Below are positions 10,551 through 22,302 of a stretch of DNA of 64,000 bases, in pieces (position 1 is the first letter of the stretch; each line of letters opens with the position of its first letter). The notes below the pieces were generated by a model. The model searched no databases. It saw only the letters and a program-made list of their open reading frames with translations, and had not been told where the DNA came from. Origin of the DNA: Sphaerosporella brunnea (taxonomy: Eukaryota; Ascomycota; Pezizomycetes; Pezizales; Pyronemataceae); assembly GCA_008704415.1 (NCBI GenBank), contig VXIS01000200.1:1-64000 (forward strand), in the 5' to 3' direction. Made by a program: the position numbers and the translations under genes.

Positions 10551-11275
10551 AAATTCGTGTCTTTTGCTTTGAGGACGAGCGCTTTGCGGTGGGCACACCC
10601 GGGCATCAGTGCGGCTGTTCGGGTTTGGATCCGGTGGAATGATGCAGAAAGGGTTCGCACGGCCAAACGATTCATGTGGGCGAAATTGTGGCGGTTGGGT
10701 ATGTTCTAGGACGATGTTGGCGATTGATTTGGTACTGCTTGGCCTGCGCGGGCATCGACAACCGGTCATTGGGGGTGTTCGTCGCTCAAAATACAGCCTG
10801 TTGGTAACTGTCACTTGGCCCCTGCGCTTTGAAGAAATCCTGAGTATGCAAATTGTACAATCTGTCACCGTTAATCTATTAAAATCGCCGAATGCCAGCT
10901 TCCACTGGCGTCAAACACCGTCCGATCTGCCACGGCTCCTGCGAGAAGTTCCAGTGCTGTTATCGCCACTGAAAGCTGCTGAGCGGAAGAACCCCGTAGC
11001 TCTTGTGCGTTCTCCTTGTGTGTCGGAATCTGAGCCCTCCCCATTCCCGCGGCCCGGTTCTGTGGGGCTGATACCCGCGTGAGTTCCATTTTTCAATCAG
11101 GTGACACCGTCACAGATGGAGATGGAGGCGTCGAGGCGTGAGAGGCAGCTGAAAGGAGAGCGGAGGTCAGGGAGGAAACCGAGAGGCAAAGATGCGTGTA
11201 GGCTCGATCGATACGTTTTGACCGGACGTTCGCACAGACCTCCTGCCAGTATAATCCTGCAGGTTTTACTGGCTC
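10551..11275. other. No supported gene
   Basis: Sequence downstream of the coiled-coil gene. I recognise no repeat or domain. Confidence 0.4.
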
Positions 11276-11515
11276 CAGGGCTGTCAATCGTCCAGCTCGC
11301 TGCCGGGTGAGACTGGGCCCCACAGAGTGGGTTGGGATTGGCCGCAGATGTGGCAGGCCTGATGGGTTCCGGCCGGGGTAAAAAATGTCCGGATATCTGT
11401 TAGGTGCCGTCCGTGCCGGGTGTTTACAGTGCCTGATGGGCGTGTCGAAAAATTGCTGGTCCGCACTCGTTCAGGCCTCCTCCAATGCCGGACTGGCCGG
11501 ACCTTGGCACCGTTG
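11276..11515. mobile_element. Short hAT derivative (group B)
   Basis: It begins CAGGGCTGTCAATCGTCC. Its end, read on the other strand, starts CAACGGTGCCAAGGTCC, a diverged inverted repeat. The 8-bp flanks are actggctc and accgtctc (6 of 8 match). The interior shares the blocks agtgggttggg, gatatctgttaggtgccg and ccggactggccgg with the longer derivatives at 34246 and 55130. It is an internally deleted, non-coding copy. Confidence 0.6.
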
Positions 11516-11789
11516 ACCGTCTCTCCCGCAGTTTCCTCCTATCGTTACCGCACCCATGATGTAGTCGTTCCGTTCATCATTTCTGTCACTCGGTACTAAA
11601 AGAAAAGTCGCAGCATCGCTGGCGACTCTACTACCATTAACCCCCGTCGCGCTTCCGAAAGATCGGCATCGAGTCAGTTGTGTGCACCTCGTATCCGTTA
11701 TTGTAGCCTAAGGAATGCCCGCCTCACCACGCCTCCACATCTGAACACTTCGAACGGCAGGAATGCTTGGTGTGCAAGTACGAAGCGCT

Positions 11790-11959
11790 TGTTGAGACAT
11801 AGAGTATGACTTTATGGTGGATCGGCGTAAGAACTAGTGCTATACTAGTGCTCGTTGTTCCCTCTTAAGGGAGCAGCAACTCGCACGTAGCTCTGTACCT
11901 TGCAATATATCTCTTCACCTACGTTCTTAGTGTCCAATGCGCAAATCCTATTGTCAACA
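11790..11959 (+). mobile_element. Solo copia-type LTR
   Basis: The segment starts TGTTGAGACA and ends GTCAACA. Its 3-prime half (CTCTGTACCTTGCAATATATCTCTTC, then ACGTTCTTAGTGTC) resembles the LTRs at 16036 and 30256. Flanking 5-mers gcgct and ccgct differ at one base and may be a decayed target duplication. Confidence 0.55.
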
Positions 11960-12339
11960 CCGCTTACCCCAGAATGAACATCACGGCCGCAATCAACCAT
12001 GCTTTATCGATCCACGCAAGCACCCCATAGGATGCCGACGGATCGCCACGACACATACTACCGCATAATCTCTACTCCCGACGTCCAGCAGCACGGGCCA
12101 AAAAGACGGGGTAGCGCCATGACAGCCTGTGATTGCACCGCGTCGGCGTTCCAGCACTCAGAACGCCTCAGTCAAGAACTTCCACGCTGCAACCATTGTG
12201 GCACCGGCGCACCTTTCCCCTCCTGCAGAGCAATGTCGCCCCGGCCGCAAGCGGGGAGCTGTGTCAGAGAACAAGCGCAAGATGAGAGAAACCCGACTGG
12301 AAAAGCCTCGCTGACGGACGCAAAACATGGAGCAGGTGG

Positions 12340-13440
12340 AAGCTCCAGGCTTTCTGGACGCTGCCCGGGAGTTTGCAATGGGTGACGGACGGTTTACCTT
12401 GCGAAAACCCACTACTCGCTGGTACCAGCAGGGGGGACAGCTTTTTGCATCCTGATCAGGGAGTCAGGCTGTTACGTTTCTGACGCGGCATGGAAATTGG
12501 CCTAAGCTGGAGGACGATCTGGACAAGGAGTTTACGGAACACCGTCTGAACGGTAAACTCTCACGGCAGGGAAGCTTCCACACGCCGCCATGTCGGGCAT
12601 TACCCCGAAGAATGTCAGTTTTTTTGCCGACAGAGTGCCTCACCGTTATCCGCCGGTGGCTGCCCTTCCATCGTCGTAATTCGACCGGTGTGCGAGAGGC
12701 GGACACGGCAAACATGGATGACACTCCCGCGCATTTTGAATATTGAACGGTAGAAGTTACAATGCCAAGGGCGACAAGACGATCTGGGCTAAAGCCGAAA
12801 AGAGATCAACGACAGGCTGTTGAGCAGTTGTCCGTGCTCGGCCAAGGAGAAGGCAAGGTCAAAAGCAGCGCCACGACAAGAGCAGAAAGATACGCCGCAA
12901 CTGACAGGCACACGCAAACGAGGGGCCCATCCTTGAGTGGCTCGAGGGTCAGCTGGGACTGCAGTTTGAAGGACGTTGCGCGTTGGTAGCTCTGTTATGT
13001 ATCCGCCTTTCACCACACTCCTGCCGTGCTGGACCTCCTTCGCAAAAAAAGATATTGTACCATCCATGATCCCTTCCGGCTTTACAGGTCTTGGACGTTT
13101 ATGTCAACCGAAAGTTCACAGACTATCTTAAACGGGCGATGGATGAGCAGCTGCTTAATCTGGCCGTTGATGACGGAGAAGAGAGGTTTGAAGATCCTTC
13201 GCGGCCGGGACACGCTGGACGCTAATCTGCCTGACGTTGGCTATCCTACTTACTAAGTGTGCGTGCGATCCTTGCGGAAGGTTTAACGAAGAAAGGGGAA
13301 AGGAAATGGCCAGGACAAGGTTTAGGACGACCTGGAGGTGTCCGATAAAGGTATCCCCAAGCAGGACTCGATCATCGGCGACGACTCTCCATAAGCTGAG
13401 GCGATCATGCGGCAGCGTTGCGGAGAGGTAGCTACACCGC
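12340..13440 (+). pseudogene. pogo/Tigger-like (DDE_1) transposase, degenerate
   Basis: Fragments in different plus frames fit this transposase type in order. First comes GRFTLRKPTTRWYQQGG, then a second helix-turn-helix-like part with GNWPKLEDDLDKEFTEHRLN. Near the end is IPSGFTG followed by LDVYVNRKFTDYLKRAMDE, the block that usually reads IPxGxTxxLQPLDVxVNxxFK. A short indel at about 13090 separates the last two pieces, and several stops interrupt the middle. No terminal inverted repeats were located. The frame at 13407-13673 may be its C-terminal part. Confidence 0.4.
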
Positions 13441-13995
13441 AGGACTTGGATAAGGGTCTGAAGCTAAAGCCATCGGAGACGAACACGACAATGGTGAGAC
13501 GGTGGAGTTGGTTGAACACGGAGCCGGAGCCTGACCGGCAGACAACTCCGGAGTGGTGCAGGAGGCCAGGGCTGGCGTCCCATGCGCTGATTGCCAGCCA
13601 GCGTGTGGTGTTGTTCGAGACCGAAGACACAGTGCCGCCAGGAAAGCCATGCCTACCAGTCCGCAATGGATAGTTACAGGTCAAACCTGACTCAGTCCCT
13701 CGCTCACCCTCGCGGCAATGCACACGTTTTGCTAGCTTGGCGCTACTCCATCTATGCTGGTCGAAGTCGACGTTATACGGTGGGGCAATGTGGTCAATAG
13801 CCAGCGCAAAAGGCGCGTGCTGTCGACCCGGCCACCACCAAGGGCCGGCAGGGCTGGGGTTTTGACCAGCCGGCTACGCAGCCCGGGCTGGGTGGCTGTG
13901 GGCTGTGTCCTTGCCCGTACAGGTCGCGAATTGATACACACTGATGACCAGTGGAGCAACGATGATGTCCATTCTTCGCTCCCAAGCAACAGCGC

Positions 13996-14241
13996 ATGCT
14001 ACCCATAGTTGAAAAGCCAGCCCGACTTTTTGATCACCCCAACGCAGCCCAACGCTGCCAGCCCGGCTATCAAAAACACTGCGGTAGGTGTGGCAGACAG
14101 CGTCCCCAGGGACGAATCGATTGTACGGGTTGCTGCGCCTGGTACCGTGAGCTGTGTCCGGCCTGCGCCACCCAAACACCGTTAAGTGGATCATCCCTCG
14201 CGGTGCCCCTGGTGCGGCTGCTGCTGGTCCTCCAGCTGTGA
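13996..14241 (+). CDS. Cysteine-rich small open frame, uncertain
   Basis: The 81-codon frame carries the spacing CGRCG, CTGCC, CPAC within about 35 residues, as in paired zinc-binding knuckles. It is directly followed by a region (14210-14550) that has a second copy near 15.6-15.8 kb. No larger domain could be recognised and the ends are not fixed. It may be a piece of a mobile-element protein. Confidence 0.25.
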   Translation: MLPIVEKPARLFDHPNAAQRCQPGYQKHCGRCGRQRPQGRIDCTGCCAWYRELCPACATQTPLSGSSLAVPLVRLLLVLQL

Positions 14242-14550
14242 ATTCCGCCACCACCATTTCTCCTTCAAGTCGCACGCCGACGACTGTCGGTGCATCGATG
14301 CACACCACCCACGCTGACGCCGCAGTAATGTCCGCCGCCGCCGACAAAAGCATCAAACAGGAAGGCACCATGCATGCGTTAGCAACCAGGGTGGGCAACG
14401 TCGAAGAGTCCTTCACGCGAGAAGTTCTGGGAGAGATCATCAAGAAAAACTCGAATCCGACAGACACCGTGACGACCATGATGTTCCCAAAGCGCAAAAT
14501 GGATGCGCCGCTGAACGCTCGAGCGACCACGTTGGGCATCGTCGAATAGG
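14210..14550 (+). repeat. Dispersed duplication, copy 1 (second copy at 15596-15830)
   Basis: The copies share the order of several blocks: ggtcctcc, ccaccatttctcct, cacnccgacgactg.cggtgc, ccaacgccgacgccg-like sequence, gaacgctc.agcgaccac and gtgggcaacg. In plus frames both encode TISP, PTT.GAS, ADAAV and LAT.VGN, so they probably descend from one coding region. The protein is Ala/Thr-rich and unrecognised. Confidence 0.55.
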
Positions 14551-14769
14551 CCGTCAAGCCAGAGGTTCTGGGATATCATGAAAAACAAACATCACTTCGT
14601 GCGACGAAAAGGCTGGAAAGAAACGTCACGTAGTGTAACGACATCTATCATCCAATCTCAAGGGCTGTGCGTTGTGCGGGGAGGCGCAAGATGTTTGTAT
14701 TGTGATCGCTCTGGTGATTGAAGCAGCCATAGTCATGGAGAGAGTTTGTGTTGTAGCAGGTTGCGGGGT

Positions 14770-15186
14770 TCAAATATTCAAGGGTTGGGTCATAACATCA
14801 TCGCCGGCTATAACCTGTGGAGGCGTCTGTCTCTCTTCTGACTTACACAAGACTTGAACTGCAACATGTCTCTTCGGTGTTTCGTATGCTTGATTGTAGT
14901 GATGGACGACAACCGAGCCAGCCGAGCCTGAAAAGCTCGAGGTTCCCAGACAATTTATGATGTACGAGCCGGTAAATAAGGGATTGCACAGACTGATATC
15001 AGAGACATCGCTATACTGGTATATATACGACATATCTGATCCGGAATCAAAGCCTTCTAGCTCAGCTTCCTGGTCTGCATCCGTGCCCGCGGCATCGCCG
15101 TCGTCCAGATGCTCGCTTTTTCCCGCATTCTGATCCTCGTCCTTGCTATTCTCAACACCTCTCGACACACGGTATGTCTCCACCAT
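14770..15186 (-). CDS. Acidic hypothetical protein, uncertain
   Basis: A single 138-codon frame with ATG at 15186. The N-terminal half is acidic (SKDEDQ, DDGDAAGTDADQEAELEG), followed by a Ser/Tyr-rich part (DMSYIYQYSDVSDIS). No intron, family or partner gene was found. It could be real or a chance frame. Confidence 0.25.
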   Translation of the reverse strand: MVETYRVSRGVENSKDEDQNAGKSEHLDDGDAAGTDADQEAELEGFDSGSDMSYIYQYSDVSDISLCNPLFTGSYIINCLGTSSFSGSAGSVVVHHYNQAYETPKRHVAVQVLCKSEERQTPPQVIAGDDVMTQPLNI

Positions 15187-15595
15187 CCCTCCTTGCTCTC
15201 GCGGCTGACCGGAAGTGCACGATCACCATTCATGCTGAGTCCCGCAATTCACAATGATCTGGGAATCTGAACGGGAGCATAATGGACCTGCCGGAGGCAG
15301 TTCACGTGCGTGCATCACAGGCGATATATTGGGTAGGCCAATGACTGACGAGTGCTGGACTCGGGTATGTGAGGCTCTCCCTGCAATGATCAGATAATGA
15401 CTACGACTGCAAACTCACCCACCCGCGGTACGTGTGGAGCCAAACTGACGTGTCGAACCGACATCGTAACGACACCGACATAAGCAAGAAGCATCGATAA
15501 GGAGCCATCAGCATCATGTTGTACTGCGCGATCGTTACGGTGTGGCTGGGCATATGGAAGGTGGGAAAGGGCATGGAGAGCAAGATGATCAGGAA

Positions 15596-15830
15596 CGATA
15601 GCCGGTCCTCCGCCTGCGGATTCCATCAACACCATTTCTCCTCTGAGTCCCACTCCGACGACTGCCGGTGCTTCTTCTGCCACCACCAACGCCGACGCCG
15701 CCGTGGCCGACAGGATGACGGTCACCGCCGACACAATCGACAGAATGGAAGACACCCTGAACGCTCTAGCGACCACGGTGGGCAACGCGGGAGGAGCCAA
15801 CAAGCCAGTGGTTCTGGGCGAGCTCCCGGA
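15596..15830 (+). repeat. Dispersed duplication, copy 2
   Basis: Homologous to 14210-14550 as described there. It lies about 200 bp upstream of the copia element at 16036. The stretch 15187-15595 before it holds nothing I recognise. Confidence 0.5.
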
Positions 15831-16035
15831 GACTAATCATTTATCCAAACAGCAACTATCGTATGTACAGAGGTTTCAAACCTGAGTTGAAACGAAGACG
15901 TAATTGACACAGAAAGAGCTCAATAGATTATGAGAAGCCTTACTGTGAAATGATACGGGGTTGCATGCGGTCACGCAAACACGGAACGGTGCAGATGACG
16001 AGTGCAAGCCCGGACAATGAGGGGTCAGCAGCCGG

Positions 16036-16229
16036 TGTCGAGTGTGGAGTGACGGTGCCGCCCTATGAGTAAGGTCCGAGTATAAACCATGATGTAGTTA
16101 GATTAAGGTTCGAGCTGGCGAGCCGATTACTGCACTTAAGGTGCTGTAACGGCCTGTTAGCACCTTACCTCAAACATAATCTCTTCTACCAACTTCTTAG
16201 TATCGCTGCGTACGAACTTGCTTTCAACA
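16036..16229 (+). repeat. 5-prime LTR of the copia element
   Basis: 194 bp. It differs from the 3-prime LTR by a short replacement/deletion (ctatgagtaag instead of the longer segment near 18410) and scattered substitutions, which indicates an old insertion. Confidence 0.85.
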
Positions 16230-16599
16230 GGTTATGAGCCCTTCGCGACGACCATACTGAGAACTGACAATCGCGAGGAGATATACCAAAGGTTGAAAAG
16301 ACGAATATCCTGGAGTTGCGGGGGTCAAGGCAACTGAACAAGTGCCGTTTGGGAATCGAAACGACGGGAGTTGGAAACCCTGAAGTTGGAGGGGAAACAG
16401 AGACAACTGACGTTTGACGAGACGAAGCCGTTGACGCGGAAGAGCGAAGACTTGATGGGAGGAGGCCGTCGACAAAGGAGAGCAACGACCTAACGAACAG
16501 AAGAAGACAAAATAGCGACGACGAAGATACCTTCGCTCCAAGACGAGAACTACCCTGTATGGGTTAAAGCGATCAAACCTCACTTGGAAGGAGTGGGCT

Positions 16600-18240
16600 T
16601 ATAGGATCTGATTGGCCGGGAGTTTTTCCAGCGACAGACGTACCAAAGAGCTATGACAATGCTCGGGCTGCACACGATGCAGAAGAATGGATGTCAGCGA
16701 TGGACTCAGAACAACAACCGCTGAAATCACAAGATGTTGACGCATATGTGGATGCACCACCGCCTGTAAAACGTGTTGTGGTTGCCAAATGGTTCATGGT
16801 AGTGAAGGAGAGGCCTGACAGGACTATGGAAAAATACAAACAGCGATTAGTAGCACAGGGTTTCCTGCAGACCCCCAATGACTACGGTGAAATCACGTCT
16901 CCGGTTGTCGACGCTGAGAGCCTTTGCTTGACCCTGGCATTGGCAGCTACACAGGGTTTGAAAGCACTGTTTTGGACATATCAAAAGCCTACTTGGGGGC
17001 AACACTGAAGGAGGAAGTATATCTGCAGCTCCCCAACGCGGAATGAAAGAATGATCCGCAGACAAGACATCATGCCATCAATCTACTGACAAGGTCGGTT
17101 TCGGGTTTGAAGCAGAGCGGCCTATGATGGTTTAACAATGTGAGCCAAATCAACATCAATCAGCTACACCTTAAAGCATCCATTGCAGCTGCAGGACTAT
17201 ACTACAACAATGTCACACTAGTCAACCTGTATGCCGACGACATCTCAATCACCGCACTGATTTACCAATTGAAAATCCTTTGCGATAAATTTTGAATGTG
17301 ATGTCAGGCAAAGAGAGGAGTCTTGAGGGAGCCTAGATTCACATATGTCGAATTGGCAATGCAATCAGACAGGGAGAGACAACAGGTATGGAAATGGCAA
17401 GAGGCATACGTGAAAAACGTTTTGTCCAGATTTGGCTTAGACGAAAGCTCCTCAAAGTTGCTTCCTATGCAAAGCCACTGGAGCCTCATGTCCGAATCGA
17501 TAGAAAAGAGGAAGCCTTTGACCAAGGCATTTACCGACAGTCAATCAGAAGCCTTCTCTATGCAGCGCTTGGAAGCAGGCCTGATATAACCTACACTGTT
17601 GGAGTCCTTGGACGGTATGCTAGCGATCCATCAATAGACCATTGCCAAGCAGTCAAAGACCTGTTGCGATATCTCAACGGGACTTGGAGCGTTGAGGTAG
17701 CACTGCTCGGACAGTCACACCAATCATGAGAAGGAACAGTCGCATATTCCGATGCCGATCCCGCTGAAGATCAGGATGTCACACGATTAACGTCTGGATT
17801 GTTGATTTTCCTGAATGGGGCACTGATCCCATGGAAATAGAAGGAGCAGGCCTTGGTAGGGCATAGTACCCTAAAGGCAGAGCTTATCGGCATGGCTGGA
17901 GGATACAGTTGAGAAAGCTGGCTTTGAGATGCGGCTCAAGAGATTGGCGGAGAAAACGTCAAGGTCAGGCAGACCATCACCTTCCAAAACAACACTGCAA
18001 CCGGCACCAATGCTTTGTAACAACGGTTTCGCGAATGCGAAAAAGCTTTTTAGGATTCAACATCACGCCATACACGACGAAATGGAGCCCACGAACCTTG
18101 TGTTTGAACACGTTGTCAGTGGAGACCAGCTGGCTGATGACTTGAGGAAAGCAGTTGGATTAGTCAAGCATGCAATGATTGTGCAGTCGATAGGTCTGAA
18201 GGACGGAAAGGCCATCAATCTGATGGACGGAAATGCGATC
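16600..18240 (+). pseudogene. Copia reverse transcriptase/RNase H, frameshifted
   Basis: In order: FMVVKERPDRTMEKYKQRLV, EITSPVVDAES (palm entry), ATLKEEVYLQLPN after a shift, SGLKQSG, the catalytic LYADDISI, then RSLLYAALGSRPDITYTVG, VAYSDADPAE and QALVGHSTLKAELIGMA of RNase H. It ends near SGDQLADDLRKAVGLVKHAMI. At least four frame changes and several stops separate the pieces. It cannot encode a working polyprotein. Confidence 0.8.
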
Positions 18241-18383
18241 AATCCGACAGATCGAAAGGTGATGGGCCTAAAGGACAGAAAGGAGGGTGACCACGAGGCT
18301 GGGGCGCACCTCGATAGGATATATAAAATTTGGGAAGAAAAACGGAGGATTATGCGGCATAGTTTATCCTCAGATAGGGGAAG

Positions 18384-18590
18384 TGTTGAGTGTGGAGTGA
18401 CGGTGCCGCCATCACTCCACCCTCGATGACGAAGACCCGAGTATAAACCACGATGTAGTTAGATGACGGTTCTAGCTAGCGAGCCGATTACTGCACTTAA
18501 GGTGTAGTAACAGCCCATTAGCACCTTACCTCGAATATAAGCTCTTCCACCAACTTCTTAGTATCGCTGCCTACGAACTTGCTTTCAACA
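18384..18590 (+). repeat. 3-prime LTR of the copia element
   Basis: 207 bp, TG...CA, adjacent to the purine tract and followed by the target duplication gccgg. Confidence 0.85.
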
Positions 18591-18595
18591 GCCGG

Positions 18596-19209
18596 AACTC
18601 AAACCTGAATTCCCAACGTCTCGCTCTCTGCTGCTGCTTGCCCACAGACTCTGTCTTTGCAAACTCCCTCAACCCCCACAACGACCATCTCTTCGCCCGG
18701 GGATCGCTCCGGCCACAGCTGCGATGCGTAACGGCACCGCCAATGCTGCCCTCGTACCCGTGCCTGATCCGGAACGATCGAGTCAAGACAGCCTGCCGTC
18801 GAGGGTCGCTGAACGATGGGGACCAAAACAACACCAATCAGCGGAGGAAGTAGACGGATCGCCGGGAGCATCTGAATACCTGGGACGCCGTCGAAATCGA
18901 CATTAAACCGCGTTATCACCACCCTTTTGGAGACGAAGAGGAATACAGTGGTGTCGACACCGACGCATCACCAACGAGGAAAATTGGACATGTCGATTGC
19001 GTACTCCGACAATTGGGCAACCCAAATCGGATGCAGAGTCTGAGGTGTTGCAGGCTCCAGACGCGACCTGTTCCAATCGTGGGTGTAAGCCATGCAAGCT
19101 TAGATGCGACAGGATCAGATACGTCCTACATGCTCTTTGTATGCTAACTGCTACATAGAAACCCAAACACCATGTGGAGCATGCTGCTGCGAAACGACGC
19201 CGTTGGCAG
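18596..19209. other. No supported gene
   Basis: Only short overlapping frames between the copia 3-prime LTR and the next hAT derivative. Confidence 0.45.
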
Positions 19210-19660
19210 CAGGGGTCCCAATAGTCCGGGCGCGCGGCAGTCCAAACGGGGCCCGACAGAATGGTTCAGGTCGGGCCGACGGTTGGTGCAGCCTGATAGG
19301 TTCGGGCCGAAGTTTACAAAGCCTGGATATCTGATAGGTGCCGCCCGGGCCCGGTTATCCAGGGCGACGCAGATCGTTGTCATGGTCGGGCTCTCCCGGT
19401 GGTTCACGAAAACGTGCGGTGCCGATCGCAATCAAAAACATTGTTGATTGCCGGCACTTTTGCCGTCGGCAGGCTCCAATCATTGCACCACGGGTATGAG
19501 CCGGTGTTCGTAGCAGATTGCAAATTCTGACGTGATGCTGAGAGATTCAAGATTGGCGGCACCGAAAGTGCATGGCGGACGGCATCTTGCCCTGACGGTG
19601 AATTTTACTGGGGAAAACCCCGTATGTTTTTGGTATTTTCGAAGATTTCACTGGCACGAT
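19210..19660. mobile_element. Left part of a hAT derivative (group A)
   Basis: It begins CAGGGGTCCCAATAGTCCGG and stays colinear with 52824-53270 through gatatctgatag, the direct block tcaaaaac.ttgtt, gtatgagcc, and ttttactggggaaaac. Similarity stops at about 19660, so the right end is lost and no target duplication can be tested. Confidence 0.7.
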
Positions 19661-20453
19661 CCGATTCATTCCACGATGGCGGAGGACCACCACAACTTAG
19701 TCAGATCCAGTCGGTGGTTGCTAGTGACAGGGAAAGACCGTAGTTGACTGCAGTCGACTGGATTATTAGTAAGGTTGTAATATGTATGATAGTACGTGCG
19801 CTCCAGAAGTCCGTTTGCCGGGACGGACCCTGACAATTGGTGAACCCTTTCTTAGCCACGGTGGACCCTTTCTTAGCGATGCTATCAGCGCTCTGGGGTG
19901 TTTGAAAATCTAGTCGTGCGCTGGATTGATCTCCGCCAAGTATTCCCAATTACAGGAGCTTGAGGCAATGCTCGACGGTGTGTCCAAAGCGGAGCTTGAG
20001 CAAAGAAAACAGAATGGTGAGAGGGTGGAAGAGCAGGGGACCGGGAGAGCGGAACAATGGAATGATAGGACGGCAGGATGGCGATCATGTACATTTGTAG
20101 AAAATCGACAACTGATATTGCCCAACATAAGGGTTGACTGCCGTCGACTGCCGTCGACCGCGGTCGACTGCAGACGACCGTGATCATGATCGAATGCAGC
20201 CGACTGCACATGGTCCAGGCCGCAGTAACAAAAAGACTGCCGGTCCTTGTCTTTCCAGAAGACTGGATCGTCACTGGCGATCGAGTCCGGTTGCAAGTCA
20301 GGACGGATCCGAATGGACCGTACGGAACACTGGGTTGAACAGCTCCAGCAGCAGGATACCACCTCCGCGAAACCCAGGAACGAATCCAGCTGGGACGAAA
20401 CCAAACCACGCACTGCATTGCAGGTACCACAGCCTTGAACTGATATTGGAGTG
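19661..20453. other. No supported gene; cluster of GTCGAC palindromes
   Basis: Around 20133-20178 the hexamer gtcgac recurs with ctgcc spacers, and cagtcgac also occurs at about 19750. A CCCTTTCTTAGC motif is repeated at about 19845-19876. No coding sequence was recognised. Confidence 0.4.
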
Positions 20454-20671
20454 TGTTGGAAATGGCATTCAAGGCACGCTTAACACGTGGATAAGGACGA
20501 GTAAGAACAGGTGATCAAACGAGTGACATTCTACGATGACGAACCGAGTGATATCTGCTCAGGCTTGGAAGGGCATATATACCTACCTAGATTAGCCTCT
20601 TAGACGATGACAAGACAATCAACCTTCACCCCCGCCTATGTTTGACCTCCATGCTTAGACTTCTTTCCACA
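20454..20671 (+). mobile_element. 5-prime LTR of a second copia lineage
   Basis: The 218-bp segment starts TGTTGGAAATGG and ends TTTCCACA. It is followed at once by GGTTATGTGCCC, the same half-tRNA-type primer site used by the other copia elements, with one mismatch. It carries a TATATA motif. Its relative is the solo LTR at 7155-7381. No 3-prime LTR was found. Confidence 0.75.
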
Positions 20672-20683
20672 GGTTATGTGCCC

Positions 20684-21610
20684 GGAGCGTTACCAACATG
20701 CGCCGCTTGCTTCGCGCGATCGACCCGTGAAATATAGTCAACAGTGACGAAGAGGAGCCTTCCAGACCAGCAGAAAATGTGACCGACAGCAAACGCGATT
20801 GAGAAAGTCATTCAGAAGGTTGAAGATCATCGTCGAACAAGCGCAGACCTGCAGCTGGATCTTTCAAACGAAATGATACGTAGACCCGCTTCCAGACCTG
20901 CAAACGAGGTGCTGCAGAAAACCGCAGCTAGATCTCCTAACGAGACCATACCACGATCCGTATCTATACTCAAAGACAGCCGACTATACCATCCTTGATA
21001 TCCGTTTCGCAGCCAGACTCGGCGGGAAACAGGTCCACATTCTTTCAAGGAACCTGCATATCTTTGAAGGAAAAGGGTAATAACATTCCGGAAGCAACGA
21101 AGGACGAAGGCCTGTAGAGGGTCCAACTTCAGCTCGAAACGCATATTACCAGTCAATCAGGGCTATAGACGTCACAACCTGATAAAGAAAAACCATGAAG
21201 CCGAGAACGCATGAATCTCCCACGCTGTAGTTTGGCGGGACGCCCCTAAATAAAACCAGTCCGCAGTATGAAACGAGCAAAAGCTCTAGTACGACCTTGA
21301 TTTAAATGATGATGTGTGAGATTGCATCCAGACCTCTTGACGAGGTGCTACGAGGACCGGTAGCGACGTCTCCTGACGGGACCAGAATTGCCTCTACGTC
21401 AGCTTTACAAAACTATTCAATGCTCAAGTGACTAAACCATTCAAATTCGTCCACTTCGATCTATTCGAACATCTGAAGACAAGCATCAGAGGATAATCAT
21501 ACTATATTGTCTACATTGATGACTTCACAAGATACTCTGAAATATACTTCTTAGTCACGAAAAGTGCTGCCGACATCACGTAGAAATTTAAGGTCTTACA
21601 AGCGAAATTT
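20684..21610 (+). pseudogene. Copia interior remnant with integrase fragment
   Basis: The part from 20684 to about 21380 is decayed, with repeated words such as acgaggtgctgc. At 21440-21600 the frame gives FKFVHFDLFEHLKTS and YYIVYIDDFTRYSEIYFLV. This is the start of the copia integrase core, where the first catalytic Asp sits in the D-F/L-G-P block. Two in-frame stops are present. Everything downstream of this core is missing. Confidence 0.7.
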
Positions 21611-22302
21611 TCCGGCCTGCAGCCGGACCGAACTTTTTCGTGTCACGTGTCACGTGGTGGACCTGCACCTTTTTTTTTTTTTTTTCTACCAGCGTTCTCT
21701 CACTTCGACCTCTCGGCATTCATTTTCTTAGTACGCTCCCTCCCAACCCTTCCTACCCACTGCTGGTCCAGTTTTCATCCAATTGATGTGGAAGTTAGTT
21801 TGCTAGAGCTCTCGTTTTACGCATTCTACACCCGATCGCATCTCGAGTTTTTTCTCAACGTCCTCTCAGCATTTTGACATCAAAAGTCCCAGCAGTCCCA
21901 GCTTCTCCCTTTAGAATCAGGATGCCACCCATCAACAAACAATCTGCAAACTCAGCTGGGTTGAACGCTGGTCCCATAGGTCGAGGAAAGACTCGCAAGC
22001 AGTAAAAGATCATCCACTGGTAATTAAGCTCCCTCTCCAAAATACACTATTCTATATTTCACAGTGTCTTGCCTAGGTAGTCGACTGACCTATAGTGTTC
22101 CTGTCGGTGTATATAATAGTAGCACTTAGTGGAGGAAACTTGCAGTGAGCTGTTCACTGGTCTATGTTGTTAAGTCTGCCATGTGTACGCTGGTAGCTCC
22201 TCTACTTGCTTGGTCTTTGTACTTCCTGTGGGAAGTTGCGATCAGGCATTGCTCATGTGTGTATGCTATCGTATATAGGAGCATTATAGATGTCAAATTG
22301 AC
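21611..22302. other. Possible promoter region; no gene
   Basis: Two CACGTG boxes lie in tandem at about 21641-21657, followed by a run of T at about 21669-21685. Base composition turns AT-rich from here on. No LTR edge was confirmed. Confidence 0.35.

Larger units (their letters stand above)
16036..18590 (+). mobile_element. Internally deleted copia element
   Basis: LTRs are 16036-16229 (starting TGTCGAGTGTGG) and 18384-18590 (starting TGTTGAGTGTGG), both ending CTTTCAACA. A 5-bp target duplication gccgg flanks the element at 16031-16035 and 18591-18595. The primer-binding site GGTTATGAGCCC directly follows the first LTR, and a purine tract AGATAGGGGAAG directly precedes the second. The 2.15-kb interior retains parts of reverse transcriptase and RNase H. 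Gag, protease and integrase are missing. Between the primer site and reverse transcriptase is about 360 bp of repeats (gaagccgttgacg-like) also seen near 24.1-24.3 kb. Confidence 0.9.
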
